NCBI RefSeq assembly: GCF_003054055.1
Contig: NZ_QBKI01000005.1
Coordinates: forward strand, 248,001 to 312,000
Direction of reading: 5' to 3'
Length of the DNA: 64,000 nucleotides
From: Pontibacter mucosus
GTDB taxonomy: Bacteria; Bacteroidota; Bacteroidia; Cytophagales; Hymenobacteraceae
Below are positions 26,767 to 36,800 of the stretch, piece after piece. Positions within the stretch are counted from its first letter, which is position 1. Every line of letters begins with the position of its first letter. Both the position numbers and the translations under genes were made by a program. The notes under the pieces were generated by a model. The model searched no databases. It saw only the letters and a list, made by a program, of their open reading frames with translations, and was not told the origin of the DNA.

Positions 26767-27711
26767 CTAGTAGATTACCAATGCTCCATTCTCATTTCTG
26801 TGGCTTAAACCATGAACCGCTGCAATAATAGCCGCTGCCGCTTCGGGAGTTTGCCTTCTATCTAAAGTGAGGGTATAGCTTAAGTTCTGTAACTTTGCGC
26901 TACCTGACGTGAGTCTTATGTTATAGAGGCTGTAAAAGGCAGCGCTCAACTCTTCAAATGAAGCATCAACTACCTCCAGTCGGCCCAGCTTCCAGGCTGC
27001 GGTATAAGCGGGGTTAACAGCACGCAGGGCAATGGCACCGGACTCCAGGTCATAGTTCAGCTCCTCACCCTTGGCGAGAATGCCCATAACCTTTTCAGGA
27101 CCATGGACCTGAACGCGCCCCTGCGTAACACTCACCTGAATGTCATGTAATTGGTTTGATTTTCTGATATTGAAAGCTGTGCCCAGCACTCTGGTCGTCA
27201 CCGGGCCTGTATGCACCACAAACTGTACCTGCTCGTTTCGCTTCACCTCGAAGAAAGCTTCCCCCTTCTCGAGCCATACTTCACGCACTTCCTTCCCAAA
27301 ATTGCGCTGGGTATACTTTAAGGTAGTATTTTCATTCAGCCAGACGGTGGAGCTGTCCGGCAGGAGTACTTTCAAGCGCTTGCCTCTCTCAGAGGAAATG
27401 TAGCTGTATTGCGGTACGGGTGATTCGTATGTATCTCTGAAGAGGCCCCAGATACCCAACCCTATGACCAGCACGGCAGCGGCCACGCGACCTACCTGCT
27501 GCCATAGCTGGATAACCCTTGTTTTTCTGATCTGCTTGAAGATGCCGGACAGCATCTGTTCCCCAGCACGTGATGAAAATCTTTCCTCCGGGGTATTCGT
27601 GTCCGAGCTGTCGAAAGCAGCATACCACTTCTCCACCCAGGCCGTCTCCTCAGGGCTTGTCGTACCATTCAGGTACCGCTTAAATAAATCTTGTTGCTGT
27701 TTCGGGTTCAC
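26767..27711 (-). CDS. FecR-family anti-sigma factor (locus 2)
   Basis: A 314-residue single-span membrane regulator. The cytoplasmic N-terminus (about 1-85) would hold the sigma factor; a membrane segment VAAAVLVIGLGIWGLF follows. The periplasmic FecR domain has LPDSSTVWLNENTTLKY, GEAFFEVKR and TRVLGTAFNIR, and a C-terminal DUF4974-like segment reads SFEELSAAFYSLYNIRLTSG. It lies between the sigma gene (74 bp upstream) and susC with its STN domain, giving a full signalling triad. Confidence 0.94.
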   Translation of the reverse strand: MNPKQQQDLFKRYLNGTTSPEETAWVEKWYAAFDSSDTNTPEERFSSRAGEQMLSGIFKQIRKTRVIQLWQQVGRVAAAVLVIGLGIWGLFRDTYESPVPQYSYISSERGKRLKVLLPDSSTVWLNENTTLKYTQRNFGKEVREVWLEKGEAFFEVKRNEQVQFVVHTGPVTTRVLGTAFNIRKSNQLHDIQVSVTQGRVQVHGPEKVMGILAKGEELNYDLESGAIALRAVNPAYTAAWKLGRLEVVDASFEELSAAFYSLYNIRLTSGSAKLQNLSYTLTLDRRQTPEAAAAIIAAVHGLSHRNENGALVIY

Positions 27712-27785
27712 TGATATATTGGTGCTTTTACCTCTATATCAGTTGAGCTTCATGACCGTACTATAGAACCGGTGTTAAGATTATG

Positions 27786-28391
27786 TTAAGAGGCAAAAAC
27801 GTATGCACAGGCCATCAACAAGTGCGCATACAAATCGCTGTCTTCACTGGCAATCCTGCCTTTCAAGTAAATGCGGGCGTTGGTAAGGTAATTTTTAACT
27901 GTTTGAACAGAGAGAGACAGGGTAGCCGCAATTTCCTTTGGAGTAAATCCTTTTTTATAACTGAGCAGAAACACCTCCTGCATCCGTTCCGGCATGCCTT
28001 CCAGTGCCCCCTCAATCAAAGCTTCTAACTCCTGCCGGGCCAGGTAAGGCTCTTCTGCGGGGAAGACGTCTGGTTGCATCTCAGCTAAGCGGGTATTGGC
28101 GTACTTGATCCGAACCTGATCGGCCTGTATATAGTTGATGATCCGGAAGCGCAAAGCTGTGTAAAGGTATTCGGCAACTTTCATATGATCCGGAAGCTCT
28201 CTTCTTCTGATCCAAAGCTTGACAAATAGCTCCTGAATAAGGTCCTTGGCATCATCCTCGCTACTCATGCGCTTCAGGGAAGTGGCATAAAGTTTTCGCC
28301 AGTACCGCAGGTACAATTCGGTGAAGGCCTCTTCCACCGAATCCCGCATTAGATCAAGCAGCATCTCATCCGTATAGTCCTGAAAGGTCAT
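27786..28391 (-). CDS. ECF-type RNA polymerase sigma factor (locus 2)
   Basis: A 201-residue sigma-70 factor of the Bacteroidota ECF group. Region 2 is seen in FTELYLRYWRKLYA and DDAKDLIQELFVKLWIRR. Region 4 is QEVFLLSYKKGFTPKEIAAT followed by SLSVQTVKNYLTNAR, the -35-binding helix-turn-helix. It is probably released when the adjacent FecR receives a signal from the STN-bearing SusC, and would drive transcription of this susCD operon. Confidence 0.94.
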   Translation of the reverse strand: MTFQDYTDEMLLDLMRDSVEEAFTELYLRYWRKLYATSLKRMSSEDDAKDLIQELFVKLWIRRRELPDHMKVAEYLYTALRFRIINYIQADQVRIKYANTRLAEMQPDVFPAEEPYLARQELEALIEGALEGMPERMQEVFLLSYKKGFTPKEIAATLSLSVQTVKNYLTNARIYLKGRIASEDSDLYAHLLMACAYVFAS

Positions 28392-29181
28392 GGTTTAGCA
28401 CGAGTCTTAAACCGCAAAATAAGGCCTTGTATGTTAACCCTAAGATAACAGTATATTAACTTATCTAAATATTTTGTGCTATCCGCACCCCTTGCGGAAG
28501 AAGTAATGCGCCTTACATGCTACAGGGGGTAGGCCGCTAATTCTCCTGCCAGATACCCAACTACAACTAGTATCCGTCAGGGAAAAGGCAGGTTAGTAAG
28601 CTCATCAACTTGACTTCAAAGAGGCCGAACGAGGGCAACTCAGCTACATTTCCCATTTCCCCGTCAGCCAAATCCATTGGGTGTTTCGGCTCATAGCATG
28701 AAGTGAAGACAAAATGATGAGCAGAATATGGCCCCAGTGCAAACCATGTGCACCGGTCCTATAAGCAGCTTTGGGCTATTATCGTTGAGGCTGGCAGACC
28801 GCTGGTAAGGGGCTGTTGATATGTGGAAAACTAATAGGGTTTTCCACATATCAACAGTATAACAGCAGTGGCGGTAGTAAATGAAATATTGGGCGGCCGG
28901 TTTCGGCAAGTTTGAATTTCATGTGCAGACAAGGCAGCCGGGTTGATACCAATTGTAGTTCATGAGCCGAACACAAGGCTTATTCGACTCATTTCCAGCG
29001 CATAAGCGAGCCAAATAGTATATCTACCGGCTCATACCAGATTGTATCCCTTTAGAATCAACGAAACAGGACTCACAGCGGTATCCCATAATTAAAGTCC
29101 AACAAAAAGGAACAGCAAACTTTACCCAAAAGGATAGTGAGGCGATACTTGCACGTCAGCCGCCCTGTTCCCTGCTCACCC
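28392..29181. other. Gene-free stretch between loci 2 and 3
   Basis: It holds the sigma gene's promoter region at its left end and a strong inverted repeat at 28813-28857 (listed separately). Several short frames exist, the longest 72 codons on the minus strand at 28691-28909, running through the inverted repeat; none resembles a known protein. Confidence 0.4.
28813..28857. repeat. Perfect 19-bp inverted repeat containing two DnaA-box-like sites
   Basis: Arms CTGTTGATATGTGGAAAAC (28813-28831) and its exact reverse complement (28839-28857) around a seven-base loop. Each arm contains TTTTCCACA, which fits the relaxed DnaA-box pattern TTWTNCACA, in opposite orientations. No T run follows on either strand, so it is not an intrinsic terminator. 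It could be a protein-binding palindrome, an IS-end remnant or a dispersed repeat. Confidence 0.6.
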
Positions 29182-30138
29182 TTATTTTCTACTTTGCAAC
29201 TGCTTCTCTTCTACATAAACGTTGTGCATCGCTTCGTAGCAAGCTTTCAGTTCCCTGGCATCTTCAAACGCACTCTCGAACATGAATGGGCCGGTATAGC
29301 GGGCTTCGTGCAGCGCGGCCAATATCTCCGTCCAGTTATTACTGCCTTGCCCTGAGCATGGAAAAAAATGATTCTCAGCCTCCCCGGTACCGTCTGCAAT
29401 GTGCACCGACTTCAAACGCTTGCCCAGGGCGCGAATCAGGTTCTCCGGGTTCTTGATATGGTTCATGTCCACGGCGGCGTAAATATTTTTAGGCAGGCGG
29501 TTCATGATCTCTACGGTCTCTTCCACAGTGCGACACAGCGGGCGCTCGCGCTCCGCATCTACCAGCAGCTCGGGTCCCAGCATGTTTTCTATCACCATCA
29601 TCGCTTTCATGCTGCGAACCGATTTGTTCAACTCGGTAGCAGATTTGACAAGTTGTTTCTTCCGGGCCTCCCGCTCATTCAGGCCCAGGTAATAGCTCGG
29701 GTGGAAAAGAATGACTTCAGGCTGCAGTATTTGGCAGTATGCTAGCACTTTCCGGTGCAGGGCCACCACCTGCCGCCGCTCTGCTTCGTCTGTCAAGGAT
29801 AGGTCGATGTGCTTGCCAAAGGGCATGTGGATGGACCAGACTTTGATGCCGGCATCATCCGCTGCCCTTTTCGCCTTATGCATCAGTTCGGTCATCTCCT
29901 CATCACTAAGTTTGAAATTCCGGTTGCCGTCGATCAGGCCCCCCAACGAAATCTCCACGTAATCCACTCCAACTGATTTGGCATACTTCATCTGCTCCGC
30001 CGTAACCTTAGTCAACCCCAGCGCATAACCAATCTTCAGGGGTTTGGGAGCCTTTACAGGCGGGGCGGCAATGGCAACCATAGCTGTCACAAAGTATACA
30101 AGGAGCACTAGCCATGTGCCGTTAAACGTCTTTTTCAC
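29182..30138 (-). CDS. Exported xylose-isomerase-like TIM-barrel protein
   Basis: A 318-residue protein of the AP-endonuclease-2/sugar phosphate isomerase-epimerase superfamily with an N-terminal signal peptide (membrane stretch to about residue 25), so probably periplasmic. Barrel strands carry typical metal-binding positions: DYVEISLGG, KVWSIHMPFG, VILFHPSYYLG, MMVIENMLG, YAAVDMNHIKN, LKSVHIADGTGEAENHFFP and GPFMFESAF. The usual reaction is sugar epimerisation or isomerisation, but members also act as inositol-pathway or phosphoesterase enzymes. It is the last gene of the third susCD operon, 36 bp after the PHP-domain gene. Confidence 0.85.
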   Translation of the reverse strand: MKKTFNGTWLVLLVYFVTAMVAIAAPPVKAPKPLKIGYALGLTKVTAEQMKYAKSVGVDYVEISLGGLIDGNRNFKLSDEEMTELMHKAKRAADDAGIKVWSIHMPFGKHIDLSLTDEAERRQVVALHRKVLAYCQILQPEVILFHPSYYLGLNEREARKKQLVKSATELNKSVRSMKAMMVIENMLGPELLVDAERERPLCRTVEETVEIMNRLPKNIYAAVDMNHIKNPENLIRALGKRLKSVHIADGTGEAENHFFPCSGQGSNNWTEILAALHEARYTGPFMFESAFEDARELKACYEAMHNVYVEEKQLQSRK

Positions 30139-30174
30139 GCTTTCAGAATTTAGTTATAAGTGTACTGTACTTTT

Positions 30175-31365
30175 TTACTCTGTCACTCTGAGCCGCAACT
30201 CCGTCTGGAGCGCCTTCTCCGGGGAAACCAGCACATTCTGCACCTCAAAGCGTAGCGGCACTTCCTGCAGCTCCTGCCATAAGGTTTTTAAGGTAAGCGT
30301 GGTCGTTTCATGTGGTTTGAGGGTGATACGGCCCAGCGGCAGGTTCTCAAAGTCGTAATCACTTTGGCATACCACGTCATAGGGGATGTCAGCGTTGTTT
30401 TGAATGTGGATCAGGATGACCGGCTCGACGTTGCGCTGGGTGCTTTTCACAGCCTTTATATCCAGCGAAGCTTTGAAGAAGGCATCCATCTCCTGTTCAC
30501 GGCCCACCAGGTAATTGTCGAAGTATACCGCTGTGCGGCGCGCCTGTAACGCTTCCCTTATTCCATCCTCCGAGCGTTCGGCTGCAAAGACAAGCGTCAT
30601 CGGCCTGTGTGAGTGGCGGTAGGTATAGCTGATGTCCCGGTGCTCGTCGGAGTTGGCGAACATGGTCAGGTTATACTTCTCGGCCATGCGGTGGGCTTCC
30701 AGGTTATAGATGCCCGAATTCACCACCTCCACGCCGTGCAGCAACCCTTCTTCGAGCATTTTCCGGTGCAGGTCCGAGAAGAGGTCCAGGCCATACTTGT
30801 CCTTGTCCCACCACCGGTAGTTGGGGTGGTTGTAAAAGATAAAGGCGCCCTGCTTTTTGGCATCGCGGAACGGGGCCAGCAGCTGCTTTTCAGTCGGGTT
30901 ATCCTTCATCACAAACTTTTTCTTCCCGTCTTTCATGTAATCAGCGGGCAACTTGTTGGCATCCTTTACAAACAGGGCATTGTGGTGATATGGCGTCACG
31001 CGGGGAGAGATCTCCACCCCCTGTATCACAAGCACATCGGTCTTGGCCGCCGACTCCGTGGCGATCTGGTGCGACTTGTTGTAATCTTTTTTGATTTCGT
31101 CCGGATAGCCTTCGTAGTCGATATGCTCGGTGATCGAGATGGCATCCAGTCCGTCGCGGTTTGCCTCATACAGCCGGAAGGACGGCCACACGTGCCCGTC
31201 CGAAAAGACCGTGTGCATGTGGAAATCACATTTCAGGGTCTGGTAGCCCGGGATGTCCGGCAGCTTCACTTTCTCTTCTGCTTTCTTTACGGACTGGGCC
31301 TGTAGTTCTGCGCCAAAGCACAGCAAGCCGGCCAGTAACAAGTAAGTAAATTTCTTCAGTTTCAT
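30175..31365 (-). CDS. Exported PHP-domain metal-dependent phosphoesterase
   Basis: A 396-residue secreted protein, signal peptide ending near GAELQAQS. The PHP fold is clear: CDFHMHTVFSDG (the HxH motif, about 46-57), AISITEHIDYEG, LVIQGVEISP, IFYNHPNYRWW, GVEVVNSGIYN and MFANSDEHRD (late metal ligands). The family hydrolyses phosphoester bonds, often in histidinol-phosphate or nucleic-acid contexts. Exported versions in SusCD loci suggest extracytoplasmic phosphate-ester removal. About 120 C-terminal residues form an extra beta-rich segment. It lies 22 bp after the phosphodiester glycosidase. Confidence 0.88.
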   Translation of the reverse strand: MKLKKFTYLLLAGLLCFGAELQAQSVKKAEEKVKLPDIPGYQTLKCDFHMHTVFSDGHVWPSFRLYEANRDGLDAISITEHIDYEGYPDEIKKDYNKSHQIATESAAKTDVLVIQGVEISPRVTPYHHNALFVKDANKLPADYMKDGKKKFVMKDNPTEKQLLAPFRDAKKQGAFIFYNHPNYRWWDKDKYGLDLFSDLHRKMLEEGLLHGVEVVNSGIYNLEAHRMAEKYNLTMFANSDEHRDISYTYRHSHRPMTLVFAAERSEDGIREALQARRTAVYFDNYLVGREQEMDAFFKASLDIKAVKSTQRNVEPVILIHIQNNADIPYDVVCQSDYDFENLPLGRITLKPHETTTLTLKTLWQELQEVPLRFEVQNVLVSPEKALQTELRLRVTE

Positions 31366-31387
31366 CGGTTATCTTTTGTCAAAAATG

Positions 31388-32362
31388 CTATCTACCTATC
31401 GAAGACGACGCATTGCCTTCTTTGGTAGTAACCATGATGTAATTGCGTATCCGGCGCTGCCCGTAGTGGTCGAAGCGCTTATTATCGGTCGGGTAATTTA
31501 TCACGCCTTCTCCATTAATCCACATGGTGGTAGAGCCACCGCCGTCCAGGTTCAGGGCGTAGTCCGGGTTAAAGTATTTCTGTATGAACTGGGTCAACTC
31601 TTTGGCCGACATACCCTCAGACTTGCCTCTGTGACGCCCATCGACGGTGATGAGCAACACCCGCCCCTTGTCTAAGGTGGCAATGGCCGTGCGCGGGTGA
31701 CGTACCCCCTGGTGCCGGTCTGGATGTTCGTAATCTAGCTGTTCCAGGGGCTTCTCCTGTGATTTGGCAAAGGTTTCGCCGACAGGATTGTAGTCGAAGA
31801 TGAGCATCGGCGAGCCGGAAATGATGTTGGCATAGGGCATCTGGCTATAGGAAGCATTATCGCCATAGGCTATACCCATTTGCTTGTTAGCGGCGTCGTA
31901 ATAAAAAGCCCCTTCATGCTTCCAGAAAAGCCTGTGATCGGCCGGTATGGTCACCGATGTTTTGATCTCGTTATCCGCCTTGAAAAAGGACGAAGATTGC
32001 CCGTTCTCCACGAGCTCGTAATAGGTGCCGTTGATGGCCGCCAGGGCCGGCTCGTGTGCTTCCGCTACAGCCGACAAGGAATCCTCCGGGAACACATTGT
32101 CCAGCACCAGATCATACTTGCCTGATGCAAGGTCCACTTCCAGTACATTCACGATTTGCGCCGAGGCAAAGGGCTCATAATAGCTGGTGTAGTTATACTT
32201 GATAAAGCCGGTCGAAAGGGTGTCGATCTTCCAGCCAACAGTATCCTGGAGGACCGGTTGTACAGTCGCTGTGGCTGGAGTGCCGGATTCCGGTTTCTTG
32301 GTCTGGCAGGACGCCATCATAACTGCCGCAAGCGCCAGGAAGCTGAGTTTTTTTAGTGTCAT
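31388..32362 (-). CDS. Phosphodiester glycosidase (NAGPA/DUF2233 family) lipoprotein, second copy
   Basis: The ATG at 32362 gives a 324-residue lipoprotein (lipobox ending VMMASCQTK); a longer frame opens at 32440 but buries the signal. The NAGPA fold shows PALAAINGTYYEL, GVRHPRTAIATLDKGRVLLI, VDGRHRGKSEGMSAKEL and the signature YALNLDGGGSTTMW. It is a diverged relative of the locus-2 enzyme, suggesting the two operons handle related phosphodiesters. Gene order susC-susD-glycosidase is the same in both loci. Confidence 0.9.
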   Translation of the reverse strand: MTLKKLSFLALAAVMMASCQTKKPESGTPATATVQPVLQDTVGWKIDTLSTGFIKYNYTSYYEPFASAQIVNVLEVDLASGKYDLVLDNVFPEDSLSAVAEAHEPALAAINGTYYELVENGQSSSFFKADNEIKTSVTIPADHRLFWKHEGAFYYDAANKQMGIAYGDNASYSQMPYANIISGSPMLIFDYNPVGETFAKSQEKPLEQLDYEHPDRHQGVRHPRTAIATLDKGRVLLITVDGRHRGKSEGMSAKELTQFIQKYFNPDYALNLDGGGSTTMWINGEGVINYPTDNKRFDHYGQRRIRNYIMVTTKEGNASSSIGR

Positions 32363-32474
32363 GTTTGGGTTATAAAGTATGTGGTTGGGGAAAGAAGAAA
32401 GGAGTCGCCAGGACGGCTGACTCCCTTCTAAATCAAACAATCAAGCAATCTTCTTCAATTCTTTACAACCGTCA

Positions 32475-33812
32475 CTAATAGCCTTCATTTTGCGTCAGCA
32501 TACCGTTCGACAGGTTGATTTGGTCGCCGGGGATGGGCAGCACGTACTGGCTGGTATTTTGAATGTTGGGCAGCTCCACCGCCTTACCGGTGCGCACCAA
32601 GTCAAAAAACAGGAAGCCTTCGCTGAAGAGTTCTCTTCTGCGCTCTTCCAGGACCGCGTTCAGGTAAGCTTCCGGCGTGGCGAAATCAGTTGCCTCGAAT
32701 GCCTCCACGCCTCTGATCCGGCGGAGCTCGTTCAGGTAAGTAATGCCCTGATCCACCGGCAGTCCCTCTGCACTGATCAGGTACATTTCCGACAGGCGGC
32801 TCACAATCACCGGCTGCACATCCCAGTACTTGCTCACGATCACGTTATAGGTTTTGTCAGCATTGTAAATGGTGTCAATGTTCACCGCACCGCGCACGTC
32901 GTCCGGGGTGTAGAGCGACTCCAGCACCTCCGTGGAGGGCTGCACAAAGTATGAGCCAGCCCAGGTCGTGCCGTACGGCCAGAACAAACTGGAGAAGCGC
33001 AGGTTGGTCTCTGTCTTAAGGTTGGAGAAAGCAAAGAGCACCTCGCGCGAAGCAGCTGTGCTGCGGAAGATACTTCCGTAATCAGCCGTCAGACTCAAAC
33101 CACTGCTCTGTATAAGAGACTGTGCCAGCTGGGCCGCCTCCGCCTTGTTGCCGCGGGCCAGCAATACGCGTGCCTTCAACGCCGTAGCCGCTTCTTTGGA
33201 CACGCGCTTGTTCGTGGCTTCCTGCAGCGGTTTGGCCTCGGCGATGGCAAAATCCAGGTCTTTGATGATCTGATCCCACACCTGGTCGGCGGTGTTGCGC
33301 GGCAGGTTCTCCGTGGTGTTTTCCACGATGACCGGCACGCCACCAAAGGCGGTTACCAGCTGGTAGTACAGGTAAGCCCTGAGATAGCTCGCTTCTGCCT
33401 TTACCACCTTCACGCTTCCCTCCGCTCCCAGTTTATCACAGGCCTCTATCACGTTGTTGGCGCTGTAAATGCTCCTGTACGTGTTTTTCCACAATGACGA
33501 AGAATAGCTCAGTCCGTCGTCTACCCCGTTACCGGTGATCAGGCGGCCGTAGGCGCTGTTGTTACCGGAAAGCGGGGTCCAGGTATAGTTGCCACCCCGG
33601 ATGTCGTTGATGAGGTAGTTGTCCCGCTCCGGGGTAGCGGCGCGGTACAGGCCATTGAGGAAAAAGCCGACATTGCTCTCGTTGATCTGATCAGGCGACA
33701 CGGCGCTCTCAGGCGTTACATCCAGTTCTTTGCTGCACGAGGAGAAAAGGACGCTTGCCCCCAGGGCCATGCTTAATGCTGCTAGTCTATATGTTCGAAA
33801 CATGTTATACAC
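32475..33812 (-). CDS. SusD/RagB-family lipoprotein (locus 3)
   Basis: A 445-residue binding lipoprotein; ATG at 33812, with a second possible start at 33803. The lipobox ends SVLFSSCSKEL. Family blocks include EASYLRAYLYYQLVTAFGGV, PVIVSRLSEMYLISAEG and AVLEERRRELFSEGFLFFDLV, with the ending TQNEGY. It begins nine bases after the susC stop, the same spacing as at locus 2. Confidence 0.95.
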   Translation of the reverse strand: MYNMFRTYRLAALSMALGASVLFSSCSKELDVTPESAVSPDQINESNVGFFLNGLYRAATPERDNYLINDIRGGNYTWTPLSGNNSAYGRLITGNGVDDGLSYSSSLWKNTYRSIYSANNVIEACDKLGAEGSVKVVKAEASYLRAYLYYQLVTAFGGVPVIVENTTENLPRNTADQVWDQIIKDLDFAIAEAKPLQEATNKRVSKEAATALKARVLLARGNKAEAAQLAQSLIQSSGLSLTADYGSIFRSTAASREVLFAFSNLKTETNLRFSSLFWPYGTTWAGSYFVQPSTEVLESLYTPDDVRGAVNIDTIYNADKTYNVIVSKYWDVQPVIVSRLSEMYLISAEGLPVDQGITYLNELRRIRGVEAFEATDFATPEAYLNAVLEERRRELFSEGFLFFDLVRTGKAVELPNIQNTSQYVLPIPGDQINLSNGMLTQNEGY

Positions 33813-33821
33813 TGTTTAAAA

Positions 33822-36800
33822 TTAGAAACTTACATTGATCCCTGCCATAAAGGCGCGTGGCTGTGGCGTCACCAGGTTGTCGATTCCAAAGGAGCGGGCG
33901 TCGAGCGAGCTGGAAGCCTCCGGATCGTAGCCGCTGTAACCGGTGAAGGTAAGTAGGTTGGTGCCGGACAGGTATACCCGTGCCTGCTGTATGGCCAGCT
34001 TCTTCAGCATGGAAGAGGGCAGCTTGTAACCTATGGTCAGGTTCTTGATGCGCAGGTAGGATGCGTCCTCCACAAAGTAGCTGCTGTTTTTCAGGTTATA
34101 GGCACTCTTGGAGGCACGCGGCACATCGTTGCTGGTGCCCGGCCCGGTCCAGCGGTCCTCGTATGTATCTCTCACCTGGTTGTAGTCTCGGCCTCCCATG
34201 TGGTCCAGGCCCGAGCGCCAGGCAGCAGCGATCTCATTTCCGAGGGAGAAGGTGGCAAAGAGCGAGATATCGAAGTTGCCGATCTCCACGTTGTTGGTCA
34301 GGCCTCCGTACAGGTCTGGCTGTGCGCTGCCGATAACCGACAGGTCGGCTGAGTTGATCAGGTTGTTGCCGTCCAGATCTTCAAAGATCATGTCGCCCGG
34401 ACGTACCCCCTGCTTCTGCAGGGCCTCTGGAATTTCCTCTAATGTCTGGTACAGCCCAAGCTGCTTATAGCCATAGAAAACGCCCAGCGGCTGGCCCGGA
34501 ATGATGGCGTTCCAGCCCCCTACCTGAATCGGTTCGTCCCCGATCAGGCTGGTCACTTTGTTTCGGATGGAAGCCATGTTAAGGCTGGTGCTCCAGCGGA
34601 AGCGATCCTTCTCCATGTTAACACTGGTAAGGGTAAATTCATGCCCTTTGTTTTCCATGGAGCCAATGTTGGTGGTACGGTGCGTAAAACCGCTGGTAGC
34701 CAGCGTCGGCACGTTGTACAGCAGGTCGTCGGTCTTTTTAATAAAGTAGTCGTAAGTAAGCGCCAGACGGCCGTTCAGGAACGAAAGATCCAGGCCGTAG
34801 TTCGTCTGCCTGGTAGTCTCCCATTTCAGGTCCAGGTTACCCAGCGAGGTAACTGACAGTCCCGTTTCGGCCCCGTAGTTGTAACCACCGGAAGCCAGTG
34901 GCATATAGCTGTAAATGCCGATGCCGTCCTGGTTGCCGGTCTTGCCCCAGCTGGCGCGCAGCTTACCAAACTCCAGCCATTCTGCGGTTGGGAAGAAGTT
35001 TTCGCTCGTAAATACCCAGCCTGCCGACACGGAAGGGAAATAGGCGTAACGGTTGTCCTTGTGGAACTTGGAGGAACCGTCGTAGCGCAGCGAGGACGAG
35101 AGGAAATAGCGGCCTTTGTAATCCAGTTGCACCCGCCCGAGGTAAGACTCCATGGCATATTTGTTGGCGTCTCCGATTGCCGTTGTGACCGTGGCTGAGG
35201 TGATGTGCCTGAAATCATCCGACGGAAACTCCGTGCCCTGGGCATGGTTAAAGTCATAGGCATCCTGATAGTACGTATAGCCCACCATGGCTTCCGTGTT
35301 CAGATCGCCCCAGTTCTTGAAGAAAGTCAGCGTATTGTCAATGTTCTGGGACAGGCGGTTGTTGCGAATGTCAATCGTCAGGCCCTTTCCTGATGCGTAA
35401 GGGTGCAGGCGGGTCTGGTGCCTGAAACCACGGCCAAATCGAAGCTCGGCATTGTAGGCTGTGTGCCAGGTAAAGTACTTGAGGAAGTTGACGTTGCCGT
35501 ACAGGTTGATGAGCGCCTGGTAGTTCTTGTCCTCGATCTGGTCATTCTCCAGCACCTGCACGCCGTTGTGGCGCAGGATGTCCTTACCGCCGATGTTAAA
35601 CGTACCGTCGTCTTTGTAAATACGGTCGTAGGGGCGCTGCTCGAGCGAGCGCTGGAAAAGCGCCGTACCCTGATCACCATTGGGCGCTGAGGAGCTGTTG
35701 GTGTAGTTACCGCCAAAACGCAGGCCGAAATTTAGGACTTTGTTCGGGGTAAAATCCAGGTTGGTCCGCAAGGAGTAACGCTCCAGGGCACTGTTCTTCA
35801 ATAGCCCCTCCAGATTCTGATAGCCAACGGAGGTATAGTATTTCACCGTGTTGCTGGAACCGCTGAACGAGAAATCCGTCTGGTGCGTTGCCGCGCCCTC
35901 GTTGATGATCAAATCCTGCCAGTTCACATCGTACGGATCAGCAGGAACGTTACCCAACACTTTACCGATGTCGATGTAGCCGCTCTTGCCCGGGCTCAGG
36001 TTCATATCGCGGTTGTAGTTATCCACGGCCTCCTGCTGCAGGCTGATGTACTCCTGCGGGTTAAGCAGGTTCAGCTTTTTAGGCATCATCTGGATACCCG
36101 ACACCTGGGAAACACTGATTTTCGGCTCGCCTTTGCGGCCCTGTTTGGTTGTGATCAGAATTACGCCATTGGCTGCGCGGCTACCGTAAATGGCGGCCGA
36201 CGCGGCATCCTTCAGGACTTCGATGGACTCGATGTCGGAAGGGTTAATCAGTGAGAGCGGGTCCTGGATAAACTCGCCGGTGTAGTTGTAGCTGGCCCGC
36301 GCTTTGGAGAGCGGAATGCCGTCCACCACATACAGCGGTTCGTTGTCCCCGTTGATCGAGCTCACCCCCCTGATATTCACGCGCGAAGCACCACCGGGCG
36401 TGCCGTTGCTGACTGTCAGGTTAACCCCCGCTACCTGGCCCTGCAGCAGCTGGTTGGCACTGGGCACATTGCGGTCGGCTACATCCGTCGGGTCCACGCT
36501 GGAGATAGCTGTGGTGATGTTGCGGCGCGTGTTCTGCCCGTAACCGATCACCACCACCTCGTTCAGCTTCGACTCGGCTGTTTTCAGCTTCACCATCAGG
36601 GATACTTTCTCCCCTTCCTTTATGGTGTAACCGGTCAGCACATGAGGTTCGAAACCGATGTATCGAAATGTGAAGGTGTACGGGCCGCCAAGCGGCAGCC
36701 GGTTGAACGAGAACATACCTTCTGCGTCGGTCGTGGTACCGTTGGTATGGCCCGTGCTTTCGTTTTTGGCCAGCACCGATACACCGATGAGAGCGTCGCC

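Noticed and set aside
28691..28909. 72-codon minus-strand ORF
   Set aside because: It runs through the 19-bp inverted repeat and has no similarity that I can recognise.
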